30,754 bases of DNA. Origin: an uncultured Marmoricola sp. GTDB taxonomy: Bacteria > Actinomycetota > Actinomycetes > Propionibacteriales > Nocardioidaceae. The position numbers and the translations under genes are program-made. The first letter of the stretch is position 1, and each line of letters begins with the position of its first letter. The stretch covers positions 1 to 30,754 of the forward strand of contig NZ_CALTZE010000030.1 in assembly GCF_943913695.1 (NCBI RefSeq). The letters are read 5' to 3'. The notes under the pieces were generated by a model. That model made no database searches and was not told where the DNA came from. It saw nothing but the letters and a program-made list of their open reading frames with translations. Below, piece by piece: positions 15,864 through 22,661 of this stretch.

Positions 15864-15964
15864 CGCCTACGGCGGGCACCTCGCCGGTGGCGTCGCCGCG
15901 TCAGCTCCTCCAGGCGTCGCTCGTGCTCGGCCCGCATCGCCTCGATCGCCAGTGCGTTGTACAT
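15860..15964 (-). CDS. 34-residue Arg-rich leader ORF before the LAL regulator
   Basis: A short ORF with its own ribosome binding site (GAGGAG just before the ATG at 15964) and a 4-nt ATGA overlap with the regulator. The product has an amphipathic helical start (MYNALAIEAMRAEHERRLEEL) truncated here in description to its first 21 residues' character, and a basic end with nine Arg among the last 13 residues. Arg codons include CGA four times, plus AGG and CGT, unusual against the CGC/CGG norm of the window. It could be a regulatory leader peptide whose translation sets re-initiation at the regulator, or a small RNA- or protein-binding protein. I do not recognise a family. Confidence 0.6.
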   Translation of the reverse strand: MYNALAIEAMRAEHERRLEELTRRRHRRGARRRR

Positions 15965-16140
15965 GACCACTCCTCGTCGTCCCTCGTCGGATGTGGTCCC
16001 CATGTCAGTCCTGAGACGGCCTCGGCACATCGGGCGAAGCCTCAGATGTCGACGTACGCCGCCTCAGGTGGGCGCATCTGGTGCGGTGCTGTGCACTCCC
16101 GGGCCGCGGACAGGCCTTGTTCACATGCAACAACCCCGCG
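15965..16140 (-). promoter_or_regulatory. Intergenic region upstream of the LAL regulator
   Basis: 176 nt between hutI and the Arg-rich leader ORF, which must carry the regulator's promoter; no clear -35/-10 pair is visible. It contains a low-GC dyad TTGTT-N7-AACAA (16117-16133) just after hutI, and CTGAGG/CTCAGG-like words recurring at intervals. Either could be protein-binding sites or, for the dyad, a weak terminator of the hut operon. Confidence 0.3.
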
Positions 16141-17301
16141 TTACATGGGATCGCCAGGCCCACCCAGCACCTCGGCCACCAGCGGGACGCCGGGGCGGTA
16201 GGCGAGGTGGAGGTGGGTCGGGGCGTCGAGCACGGCGAGGTGGGCGCGGCGGCCGGGGGCGAGCACGCCGACGTCGTCGCGGTCGAGCGCGCGGGCGCCA
16301 CCGGCGGTGGCGCTCCACAGCGCCTCGGCCGGGGTCATCCCCATCTCGCGCACGGCCAGGGCGATGCACAGCGGCATCGAGGAGGTGTAGCAGGAGCCGG
16401 GGTTGCAGTCGCTGGCCAGCGCCACGGTGACCCCGGCGTCGAGCAGGCCGCGCGCGTCGGGGTAGGGCGAGCGGGTGCTGAACTCCACGCCCGGCAGCAG
16501 CGTGGCGATCGTGCCGGAGTCGGCCAGGGCGTCGACGTCGGCGGCGGCGAGGTGGGTGCAGTGGTCGACGGCGACCAGGCCGAGCTCGCAGGCCAGCTGC
16601 ACCCCCGGGCCGGGTCCGAGCTGGTTGGCGTGCAGCCGCCCGCGCAGGCCCGCGGCGGCCCCGGCGGCGAGCACCGCCCGCGCCTGGTCGGCGTCGAAGG
16701 CGCCCCGCTCGCAGAAGGCGTCGACCCAGCGGGCGTACGGCGCGCACGCGTCGAGCATGGTGCCGGTGACGAGGTCGACGTAGGCCGCCGCGTCACCGTC
16801 GGGCACGACGTGCGCGCCGAGGAAGGTGGTCTCCTCGGTGTGGCGGCGCGCGATCGCCAGCGAGCGCGCCTCGTCGACGACGGTCAGCCCGTAGCCGCTC
16901 TTGACCTCCACGGTGGTCGTGCCCTGTCGCCGCATCTCGGCCAGCAGCCGCACCAGGTTGGCCTCGAGCTGCTCGTCGGTGGCGGCACGGGTGGCGGCCA
17001 CCGTGGTGCGGATGCCGCCACCGTCGTAGGCCGTGCCGGCCATGCGCGCGGCGAACTCGGCCGCACGGTCGCCCGCGAAGACGAGGTGGGCGTGGGAGTC
17101 GACGAAGCCGGGGATCACGGCGCGCCCGCCGAGGTCGCGCTCGGCATCGGCCGGCGGGGCGTCGACGCGGCGGCCGACCCACGAGACGCGGCCGCCCTCG
17201 ACGACCACGGCGGCGTCGTCGACCATCCCCAGCGGCGAGCCGTCGTGCGTGGGGTCGTTGGTGACCAGCTCGCCGATCCCGGTCAGCAGCAGGCTGCTCA
17301 C
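16141..17301 (-). CDS. hutI: Imidazolonepropionase
   Basis: A 386-residue amidohydrolase that opens the imidazolone ring of 4-imidazolone-5-propionate to give N-formimidoyl-L-glutamate, the third step of histidine degradation. Metal-site and substrate residues are visible: DSHAHLVFAGDR (His70, His72), the EVKSGYG strand, GAHVVP (His164), RLHANQ (His224), DHCTH (His247, His250) and ASDCNPGS with Asp298. Start is GTG at 17301, overlapping the hutF stop (GTGA). It is the last gene of the three-gene operon; hutU and hutH are not in the window. Confidence 0.95.
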   Translation of the reverse strand: MSSLLLTGIGELVTNDPTHDGSPLGMVDDAAVVVEGGRVSWVGRRVDAPPADAERDLGGRAVIPGFVDSHAHLVFAGDRAAEFAARMAGTAYDGGGIRTTVAATRAATDEQLEANLVRLLAEMRRQGTTTVEVKSGYGLTVVDEARSLAIARRHTEETTFLGAHVVPDGDAAAYVDLVTGTMLDACAPYARWVDAFCERGAFDADQARAVLAAGAAAGLRGRLHANQLGPGPGVQLACELGLVAVDHCTHLAAADVDALADSGTIATLLPGVEFSTRSPYPDARGLLDAGVTVALASDCNPGSCYTSSMPLCIALAVREMGMTPAEALWSATAGGARALDRDDVGVLAPGRRAHLAVLDAPTHLHLAYRPGVPLVAEVLGGPGDPM

Positions 17302-18521
17302 GGGACCACCCCGAGCACGTCGGCGCCGGTGGCGGCGAAGACGAGCGTCTCGGCGCTCGCGCCGGTGCCGCGGGTGCGGATGCTGTCGAGCGCGACGCTC
17401 ACCAGCTCCGCGCGCGCACCGACCTCGATACGGCCGGCGTCGGCGAAGCCGAGCGAGGCGTGGCCGTCGCGGGTCGCCGCAGCCAGCAGCTCCTCGGCCG
17501 TCCAGTGCCCGCGCCGCTGGGTCGCGAGCCGCTCGTGCATCTCCACCGCCCGCATCTCCTCGAAGAGGTCGATCACCGCGTGACTGTCCGAGCCCAGCGT
17601 GAGCACCGCCCCCGCCTCGTGCAAGCGGCGTGACGGTCCGATCCCGTCGGCGAGGTCACGCTCGGTGGTCGGGCAGAAGCACACCCGGGTGCCGCTCTCG
17701 CCGAGCAGCCTGACGTCGTCGTCGCTGAGGTGCGTGGCGTGCACGGCGGTGGTGAGCGGGCCGAGCGCGCCGGCCTCGGCGAGCAGCTGGGTGGGCGTGC
17801 GGCCGGTCGCGGCCAGGCACTGCTCGTTCTCCGCCACCTGCTCGGAGAGGTGCACGTGCAGCGGCCGCCCCTGGGCCGCCGCCACCACGGTCGCCAGCTG
17901 GTCGGGAGGCACGGCGCGCACCGAGTGGATCGCGACTCCGACGCGCGGGTCGTCGAGGTCGCCCATCCGCGCGGCCCAGGCGTCGGCGTCCCCGTCGCTG
18001 AAGCGCCGCTGCACCCCCTCCGGCTCCCGCCCGAAGCCCGCCGCGAGATAACAGGTGTCGAGCAGCCGGATCCGGACCCCGGCCTCGTCGGCCGCCGCGA
18101 GCAGGGCGCGGCTCATCGCGTGCGGGTCGTCGTACGGCGTCCCGTCGGGCTGGTGGTGCAGGTAGTGGAACTCCCCCACCGCCGTGACACCTGTCGCCCG
18201 CATCTCGGCGTAGGTCTCCCGCGCGAGCTCGAAGTAGGAGTCGGGCGTCAGCTCCTCAGCCAGGGCATACATCTGCTCGCGCCAGGTCCAGAACGACCCC
18301 CGCTCCCGCTGCACCCGCCCGCGCAGCCTCCGGTGGAACGCGTGGCTGTGACAGTTCGCCAGGCCCGGGAGGGTGAGGCCGGCGACGGGGGTCGGCGCCG
18401 CCGCTGCCGTGCCGTGCTCGGCTGGAGTGACGGCGCTGATGACACCACCGTCCACCTCGACCAGCACGTCGGGAGTGACGCCGGTGGGGAGCAGGGCGTG
18501 CTCGAGGAGGTAGGCCGTCAC
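17298..18521 (-). CDS. hutF: Formimidoylglutamate deiminase
   Basis: A 407-residue amidohydrolase that converts N-formimidoyl-L-glutamate to N-formyl-L-glutamate and ammonia, the branch of the Hut pathway that avoids formamide release. Motifs are NCHSHAFHRRLRGR (His58, His60), HVHLSEQ (His222, His224), HATHLSDDD and LGSDSHAVIDLFEEMR with Asp312. Start is GTG at 18521, overlapping the stop of the upstream M20 hydrolase gene (GTGA), and its own stop overlaps hutI. The pathway then needs a deformylase; no HutG-type gene is here, so the upstream hydrolase is the local candidate. Confidence 0.95.
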   Translation of the reverse strand: MTAYLLEHALLPTGVTPDVLVEVDGGVISAVTPAEHGTAAAAPTPVAGLTLPGLANCHSHAFHRRLRGRVQRERGSFWTWREQMYALAEELTPDSYFELARETYAEMRATGVTAVGEFHYLHHQPDGTPYDDPHAMSRALLAAADEAGVRIRLLDTCYLAAGFGREPEGVQRRFSDGDADAWAARMGDLDDPRVGVAIHSVRAVPPDQLATVVAAAQGRPLHVHLSEQVAENEQCLAATGRTPTQLLAEAGALGPLTTAVHATHLSDDDVRLLGESGTRVCFCPTTERDLADGIGPSRRLHEAGAVLTLGSDSHAVIDLFEEMRAVEMHERLATQRRGHWTAEELLAAATRDGHASLGFADAGRIEVGARAELVSVALDSIRTRGTGASAETLVFAATGADVLGVVP

Positions 18522-19774
18522 GTGAGCAGCTCCTCGAGCGCATCGGTGAGCGCCTCGACGCCGGCGAGGCAGTCGGCGGTCTCGGCGTGCTCGGCCGGGG
18601 AGTGGGAGACTCCGGTGGGGTTGCGGACGAAGAGCATCGCGGTCGGCACTCCGGTCGTGGCCAGCACGCCGGCGTCGTGGCCGGCGAGGGAGGGGATCGC
18701 GGGTGCGCCCTCGAGCAGCGCCGAGAGCCTCCCGGTGAGCGGGGCGTCGAAGGCGACCTCGGGCGAGACCGACTCCGCGGTCACCTCGAGCGCGGTGCCG
18801 TCGCGGTCGGCGCGGTCGGTGGCCTGGCGTGCGACCGCCCCGACCAGGGCCTCGAGCGACTCGGCGGTGGCGGCGCGGGCGTCGAGCCAGCCGGTCACCC
18901 GCGAGGGCACCGCATTGGTGCCGTTGGGCTCCACGGCGACGCGGCCGAAGGTGGCGCGCGCGTCGCCCAGCCGCGCCTGCTTGTTGGCGGCGAGCACGGT
19001 CATCGCGTAGGTCAGCATCGGGTCGTGCCGGTCCTCCATCCGGGTGGCGCCGGCGTGGTTGGCCTCACCGGAGAAGTCGAAGCGCCACCGGCCGTGCGGC
19101 CACATCACCGACGCCACCCCCACCGCGCGGTCGCGGTGCACCAGGTCGCGGCCCTGCTCGACGTGCAGCTCCACGGCGCAGCCGATCCGGTCCACCCACG
19201 CGGCCCGCCCGAGGCCGGGCGCCACCTCCGCCGCCGCCATCGCGTCGACCAGGTAGGTGCCGTCGCGGTCGCGCAGCTCCAGCGCCACGTCGGGCGGCGT
19301 CGTGCCGACGGCCAGCCGTGACCCGAGGCACGCCAGCCCGAAGCGCGACCCCTCCTCCTCGGCGAAGGCCGCGACCACCAGCGGCCGCGACGGCTCCACG
19401 CCGCGCTGGCGCAGCCGGTCGAGCGCCGCGAGCGCGGAGACCACGCCGAGCGGGCCGTCGTAGGCCCCGCCGTCGAGCACCGAGTCGAGGTGCGAGCCGG
19501 TGAGCACGGCCCCCTCGTGACGCCCTGCTCGTCCCTCGCAGGGCTCCTCGGGGAGCGACCGGCTCCCGGCCGGTCCCGCGGCGGCGTCCCACCACCCCAG
19601 CAGGTTGCCGTTGCCGTCGGCCTCCACACGGAGTCCGCGGGCCTCGCACTGCCCGGTGAACCACGCCCGCAGCTCGCGCTCGGCACCCGTGTAGGGCTGC
19701 CGGAAGTAGCCGCCGCCGGACGCCCGCCCCAGAGGCTCCAGGTCGCGCCACATCGCCTCGAAGTCGTCAGGCAC
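18518..19774 (-). CDS. M20 amidohydrolase (allantoate/N-carbamoyl-amino-acid hydrolase family)
   Basis: A 418-residue Zn hydrolase of the AllC/hydantoinase-carbamoylase group. Metal ligands can be seen in TGSHLDSV (His), GGAYDGPLGV (bridging Asp), AFAEEEGSRF (catalytic and ligand Glu), the HVEQG region and a C-terminal GVSHSPAEHA His; NHAGATRMEDRHD belongs to the dimerization lid. Start is taken as GTG at 19774, which has GGAGG 4 nt upstream; an ATG at 19798 is also in frame but lacks a site and would overlap the start codon of the divergent gene. As I recall, the same gene sits beside hutF/hutI in Streptomyces, so N-formylglutamate hydrolysis is a likely role over allantoate hydrolysis. Confidence 0.88.
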   Translation of the reverse strand: MPDDFEAMWRDLEPLGRASGGGYFRQPYTGAERELRAWFTGQCEARGLRVEADGNGNLLGWWDAAAGPAGSRSLPEEPCEGRAGRHEGAVLTGSHLDSVLDGGAYDGPLGVVSALAALDRLRQRGVEPSRPLVVAAFAEEEGSRFGLACLGSRLAVGTTPPDVALELRDRDGTYLVDAMAAAEVAPGLGRAAWVDRIGCAVELHVEQGRDLVHRDRAVGVASVMWPHGRWRFDFSGEANHAGATRMEDRHDPMLTYAMTVLAANKQARLGDARATFGRVAVEPNGTNAVPSRVTGWLDARAATAESLEALVGAVARQATDRADRDGTALEVTAESVSPEVAFDAPLTGRLSALLEGAPAIPSLAGHDAGVLATTGVPTAMLFVRNPTGVSHSPAEHAETADCLAGVEALTDALEELLT

Positions 19775-19783
19775 GAGACCTCC

Positions 19784-19789
19784 GATACT
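19784..19789 (+). promoter_or_regulatory. Candidate -10 element for a leaderless nitroreductase transcript
   Basis: GATACT ends 7 nt before the nitroreductase ATG, the same geometry as before the P450 gene. There is no Shine-Dalgarno sequence. The element lies in the 22-nt gap to the divergent M20 gene. Confidence 0.4.
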
Positions 19790-19796
19790 GGTCGTC

Positions 19797-20405
19797 ATGG
19801 AGTTCAGCGAGGTCGTACGCCGCCGCCGCATGGTCCGCCGCTACCGCGAGGAGCCGGTCGATCCCGCCGTCGTCGACCTCGCCCTCGAGCACGCGGTGCG
19901 CGCCCCGAGCGCCGGCTTCACCCAGGGGTGGGGGTTCCTGGTGCTCGACCGGCCCGACGACGTACGCCGCTTCTGGCGCGCGACGGTGCGCCGCCCCGAG
20001 GACCTCGACTCCCCCGACCGCTGGCTCGAGGGGATGATGCGCGCGCCGGTGGTGATCGTGCCGTGCTCGAGCAAGCAGGCCTACCTCGAGCGCTACGCCC
20101 TGCCCGACAAGGGCTGGACCGACCGCGACGAGACGCGCTGGCCGGTGCCCTTCTGGCACACCGACGCGGCGATGGCCGCGCTGCTGATCCTGCAGACGGC
20201 GGTCGACCAGGGTCTGGGCGGCTGCCTGTTCGGCGTCACCGGCGACCGCCTCGACACGCTGCGCGAGGAGTTCGCGATCCCACCGGCCTTCGACCCGGTC
20301 GGCGCCGTCACCCTCGGCCACCCCGAGGCCGGAGGGGCGGCCGGCTCGCCGTCGCGCCGCCGCCGGGTGCCGACCGCGGACGTCGTGCACCGCGGCCGCT
20401 GGTAG
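19797..20405 (+). CDS. Nitroreductase-family FMN protein
   Basis: A 202-residue flavoprotein of the nitroreductase fold. The N-terminal RRRRMVRRYREEPVD with the following APSAGFTQGW segment is the FMN phosphate/ring-binding signature, and HTDAAMAALLILQTAVDQGLGG is the dimer-interface helix with the usual GLGG turn. It would reduce nitro, quinone or related substrates with NAD(P)H; the substrate is not indicated. It is divergent from the hut operon and stands alone, with a hairpin about 70 nt past its stop. The final 20 residues are basic and poorly conserved in appearance. Confidence 0.9.
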   Translation: MEFSEVVRRRRMVRRYREEPVDPAVVDLALEHAVRAPSAGFTQGWGFLVLDRPDDVRRFWRATVRRPEDLDSPDRWLEGMMRAPVVIVPCSSKQAYLERYALPDKGWTDRDETRWPVPFWHTDAAMAALLILQTAVDQGLGGCLFGVTGDRLDTLREEFAIPPAFDPVGAVTLGHPEAGGAAGSPSRRRRVPTADVVHRGRW

Positions 20406-20473
20406 CCCTCGTCGCCGGTGCACCCGCCCAGTCCACCCGATCGCGACCGTGCGCGGCCACCCGCCCGGAGACC

Positions 20474-20498
20474 CCGCGTCTCGGATCCGAGATCGCGG
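20474..20498 (+). terminator. Hairpin after the nitroreductase gene
   Basis: CCGCG (20474-20478) with CGCGG (20494-20498) encloses the perfect palindrome CTCGGATCCGAG (20480-20491), followed within a few nt by GTTT. This is a plausible terminator of the nitroreductase transcript. The remaining 70 nt up to the DUF6131-like gene must hold its promoter, which I cannot define. Confidence 0.4.
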
Positions 20499-20570
20499 CC
20501 GCTGTTTGCCGCCGACGGGCTCGGGGTACGGGCGGTGACTGCCCATCTCGTGACAAAGGAGTCGCACCCC

Positions 20571-20714
20571 ATGATCGTGCTCGGTCTGATCCTGCTCGTC
20601 CTCGGCCTCGTCCTCCCCCAGCCGATCCTCACGACCATCGGCATCGTGCTGATCGTCGTGGGCCTGGTGCTCAACCTGGTGCCGATCGGCGGCACCCGGC
20701 GACGCGTCTTCTGA
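20571..20714 (+). CDS. DUF6131-like two-helix membrane peptide
   Basis: A 47-residue protein made of two hydrophobic hairpin helices (MIVLGLILLVLGLVL and TTIGIVLIVVGLVLNLV) joined by PQPIL, with a basic tail GGTRRRVF. This layout matches the DUF6131 family of small actinobacterial membrane proteins as I remember it; function unknown. The ATG at 20571 has AAGGAG 10 nt upstream. It is monocistronic, flanked by hairpins on both sides. Confidence 0.75.
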   Translation: MIVLGLILLVLGLVLPQPILTTIGIVLIVVGLVLNLVPIGGTRRRVF

Positions 20715-20724
20715 GCCCCCGCTC

Positions 20725-20761
20725 CACCGGACCCCGGCCGCACCGCGGCCGGGGTCCGGTG
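20725..20761. terminator. Perfect 17-bp hairpin, bidirectional terminator
   Basis: Positions 20725-20741 pair without mismatch to 20745-20761 over a 3-nt ACC loop. It lies between the convergent DUF6131-like and DrrB-like genes, 11 nt past the first stop and 23 nt past the second. No U-tract follows on either strand, but the stem is one of the strongest in the window. Confidence 0.75.
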
Positions 20762-20783
20762 TGTCTGAGGCAGGCGGGGCGGG

Positions 20784-21590
20784 TCAGCGGCTCGCAGCGC
20801 GCTGGTACTGCCGGATCGCCAGCGGCGCGAAGACCGCCACGATGACCACCGCCCACAGCAGCGTGTAGAGCACCGGGTGCTGCAGCGCCCAGGCGTCGGG
20901 GACCGGCGCGTCGGGGGCGACGTTGCCGAAGAGCTCACGCGCCGCCTGCGTCACCGAGGAGACGGGGTTCCACTCCGCGAAGGTGCGCAGCGGCCCGGGC
21001 AGGGTCTCGATCGGCACGAAGGTGTTGGCGCTGAAGGTGAGCGGGAAGATCACCATGAACGAGGCGTTGTTGACGACCTCGGGGGTGCGCACCAGCAGGC
21101 CGACGTAGGCCATCACCCAGGAGATGGCGTAGGCGAAGACCAGCAGCACGAGGAAGCCGGCCAGGGCCTCGAGCACCGAGGTGCGGATCCGCCAGCCGAC
21201 GAGCAGCCCGGTCAGCGCCATCACCAGCAGGCTCAGCACGTTGATGCCGACGTCGGCCAGGGTGCGGCCGCACACCACCGCCCCCGGAGACATCGGCAGC
21301 GACCGGAAGCGGTCGACGATGCCCTTCTGGAGGTCCTCGGCGAGGCTGAAGCCGGTGAAGGTGGCGCCGAAGACCACCGTCTGGGCGAAGATCCCGGCGA
21401 TGAGGAACTCGCGGTAGCCCACGCCACCCTGGTCGCCGATGGCCCCGCCGAAGACGTAGGCGAAGAGCAGCACGAACATGATGGGCGAGAGCAGCGTGAA
21501 GACCAGCAGGTCGGGCACCCGCAGGATCTTCTTCAGGTTGCGCCGGGTGATGGTGGCGGTGTCGCTCACCAGCTCCTGCACGGGGCTCAT
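20784..21590 (-). CDS. ABC-2 type permease, DrrB-like
   Basis: A 268-residue, six-helix ABC-2 permease. Cytoplasmic N-terminus with TITRRNLKKILRVPDLLV, first helix LLSPIMFVLLFAYVFGG, the conserved loop EDLQKGIVDRFRSLPMSPGAVVCGR typical of DrrB, and later helices including the PLTFSANTFVPIETLPGPLR segment. It is the membrane half of a daunorubicin-resistance-type exporter. Its ATG overlaps the DrrA-like stop (ATGA, 21587-21590), with GAGGAGG just upstream. Substrate unknown. Confidence 0.92.
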   Translation of the reverse strand: MSPVQELVSDTATITRRNLKKILRVPDLLVFTLLSPIMFVLLFAYVFGGAIGDQGGVGYREFLIAGIFAQTVVFGATFTGFSLAEDLQKGIVDRFRSLPMSPGAVVCGRTLADVGINVLSLLVMALTGLLVGWRIRTSVLEALAGFLVLLVFAYAISWVMAYVGLLVRTPEVVNNASFMVIFPLTFSANTFVPIETLPGPLRTFAEWNPVSSVTQAARELFGNVAPDAPVPDAWALQHPVLYTLLWAVVIVAVFAPLAIRQYQRAASR

Positions 21591-22561
21591 CGGACCTCCT
21601 CGCTCAGGGCGGGCGCCTCGTCGGCGGGCTTGCCGGTCAGCTGCATGAAGACGTCGTCGAGCGTGGGACGCCGCAGACCGACGTCGCTCACCTCGACCCC
21701 GGCCTGGTCTAGCAGCCGCAGCAGCTCCACCAGCGCCTGCGCGCCGCCGTCGACCGGCACCGTGAGGCGGCTGTCGCGGGCCTCCACCACGGGCTCGCCC
21801 TGACCCAGGGCTCGCGCCTGCGCGACGGCGCGGTCGAGGTCCTCGGCGCGGGGCAGCACCACCTCGACCCGCTCGCCGCCGACCTGCGACTTCAGCTCGT
21901 CGGCCGTGCCGAGCGCGATCACCCGGCCGTGGTCGATGACCGCGATCCGGTCGGCCAGCCGGTCGGCCTCCTCGAGGTACTGCGTCGTCAGGAGCAGCGT
22001 CGTGCCGCCGGCGACGAGGTCCTCGATGACGTCCCACATCCCCGCGCGCCCGCGCGGGTCGAGCCCGGTGGTGGGCTCGTCGAGGAAGAGCACGGGGGGC
22101 TCGGCGACGAGGGCGCCGGCGAGGTCGAGCCTCCGGCGCATGCCGCCGGAGAAGCCCTTGACCTGCCGGTCGGCCGCCCCGGTGAGGTCGAAGCGCTCGA
22201 GCAGCTCCTCGGCGCGATCCCGGCTGCGCCGCGCGCCGAGGTGGTAGAGCCGTCCGACCATGTCGAGGTTCTCCCGGGCGGTCAGGTGCTCGTCGACGGC
22301 GGCGTACTGGCCCGAGACGCCGATGGTGCGGCGCAGCCGCTTGGGCTCGGCGAGCACGTCGATGCCGGCCACCTCGGCCGTGCCGGAGTCGGGACGCAGC
22401 AGCGTGGTCAGCACGCGGACCGTCGTGGTCTTGCCGGCGCCGTTGGGACCCAGCAGGCCCATCACGGTGCCCTGCTCGACCTCGAGGTCGAGGCCGTCGA
22501 GGGCCGTGACCTCCTTGCCGTAGCGCTTGACCAGGCCGTGGGCGCTGATCGCCTTCGCCAT
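21587..22561 (-). CDS. ABC transporter ATPase, DrrA-like
   Basis: A 324-residue ATPase of the daunorubicin-resistance type. Walker A GPNGAGKT (38-45), Q-loop GQYAAVDEHLT, signature FSGGMRRR (137-144), Walker B VLFLDEP (157-163) and TTQYLEEADRLADRI with the DrrA-type Q/E switch region in place of a classical His. The C-terminal extension (about 235-324), ending RPTLDDVFMQLTG, is the DrrA-specific domain that docks on DrrB. Start ATG at 22561 with GAGGAG upstream. It is divergent from the M20/MFS operon. Likely exports a hydrophobic compound or lipid. Confidence 0.93.
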   Translation of the reverse strand: MAKAISAHGLVKRYGKEVTALDGLDLEVEQGTVMGLLGPNGAGKTTTVRVLTTLLRPDSGTAEVAGIDVLAEPKRLRRTIGVSGQYAAVDEHLTARENLDMVGRLYHLGARRSRDRAEELLERFDLTGAADRQVKGFSGGMRRRLDLAGALVAEPPVLFLDEPTTGLDPRGRAGMWDVIEDLVAGGTTLLLTTQYLEEADRLADRIAVIDHGRVIALGTADELKSQVGGERVEVVLPRAEDLDRAVAQARALGQGEPVVEARDSRLTVPVDGGAQALVELLRLLDQAGVEVSDVGLRRPTLDDVFMQLTGKPADEAPALSEEVR

Positions 22562-22608
22562 GGGGGTCTCCTCGGGAGCGGTGGGCGGTGGTGCAGACCT
22601 GTGCGTGT

Positions 22609-22630
22609 CGACCCGGGTCCGACCCGGGAC
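22609..22630. repeat. Tandem 11-bp repeat in a divergent promoter region
   Basis: CGACCCGGGTC (22609-22619) is followed at once by CGACCCGGGAC (22620-22630), differing at one base; the first contains the 10-bp palindrome GACCCGGGTC. It sits in the 100-nt spacer between the divergent DrrA-like and M20 genes and may be an operator for either. Confidence 0.5.
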
Positions 22631-22645
22631 TCATCGCTGCGGCAG

Positions 22646-22655
22646 AGACTAGGTT
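22646..22655. promoter_or_regulatory. Overlapping divergent -10-like elements
   Basis: On the plus strand TAGGTT (22650-22655) ends 6 nt before the GTG of the M20 gene. On the minus strand TAGTCT (22651-22646) faces the DrrA-like gene. They overlap by two bases, so the two promoters could not be occupied together. -35 elements are not clear on either strand. Confidence 0.4.
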
Positions 22656-22661
22656 GCGGGT

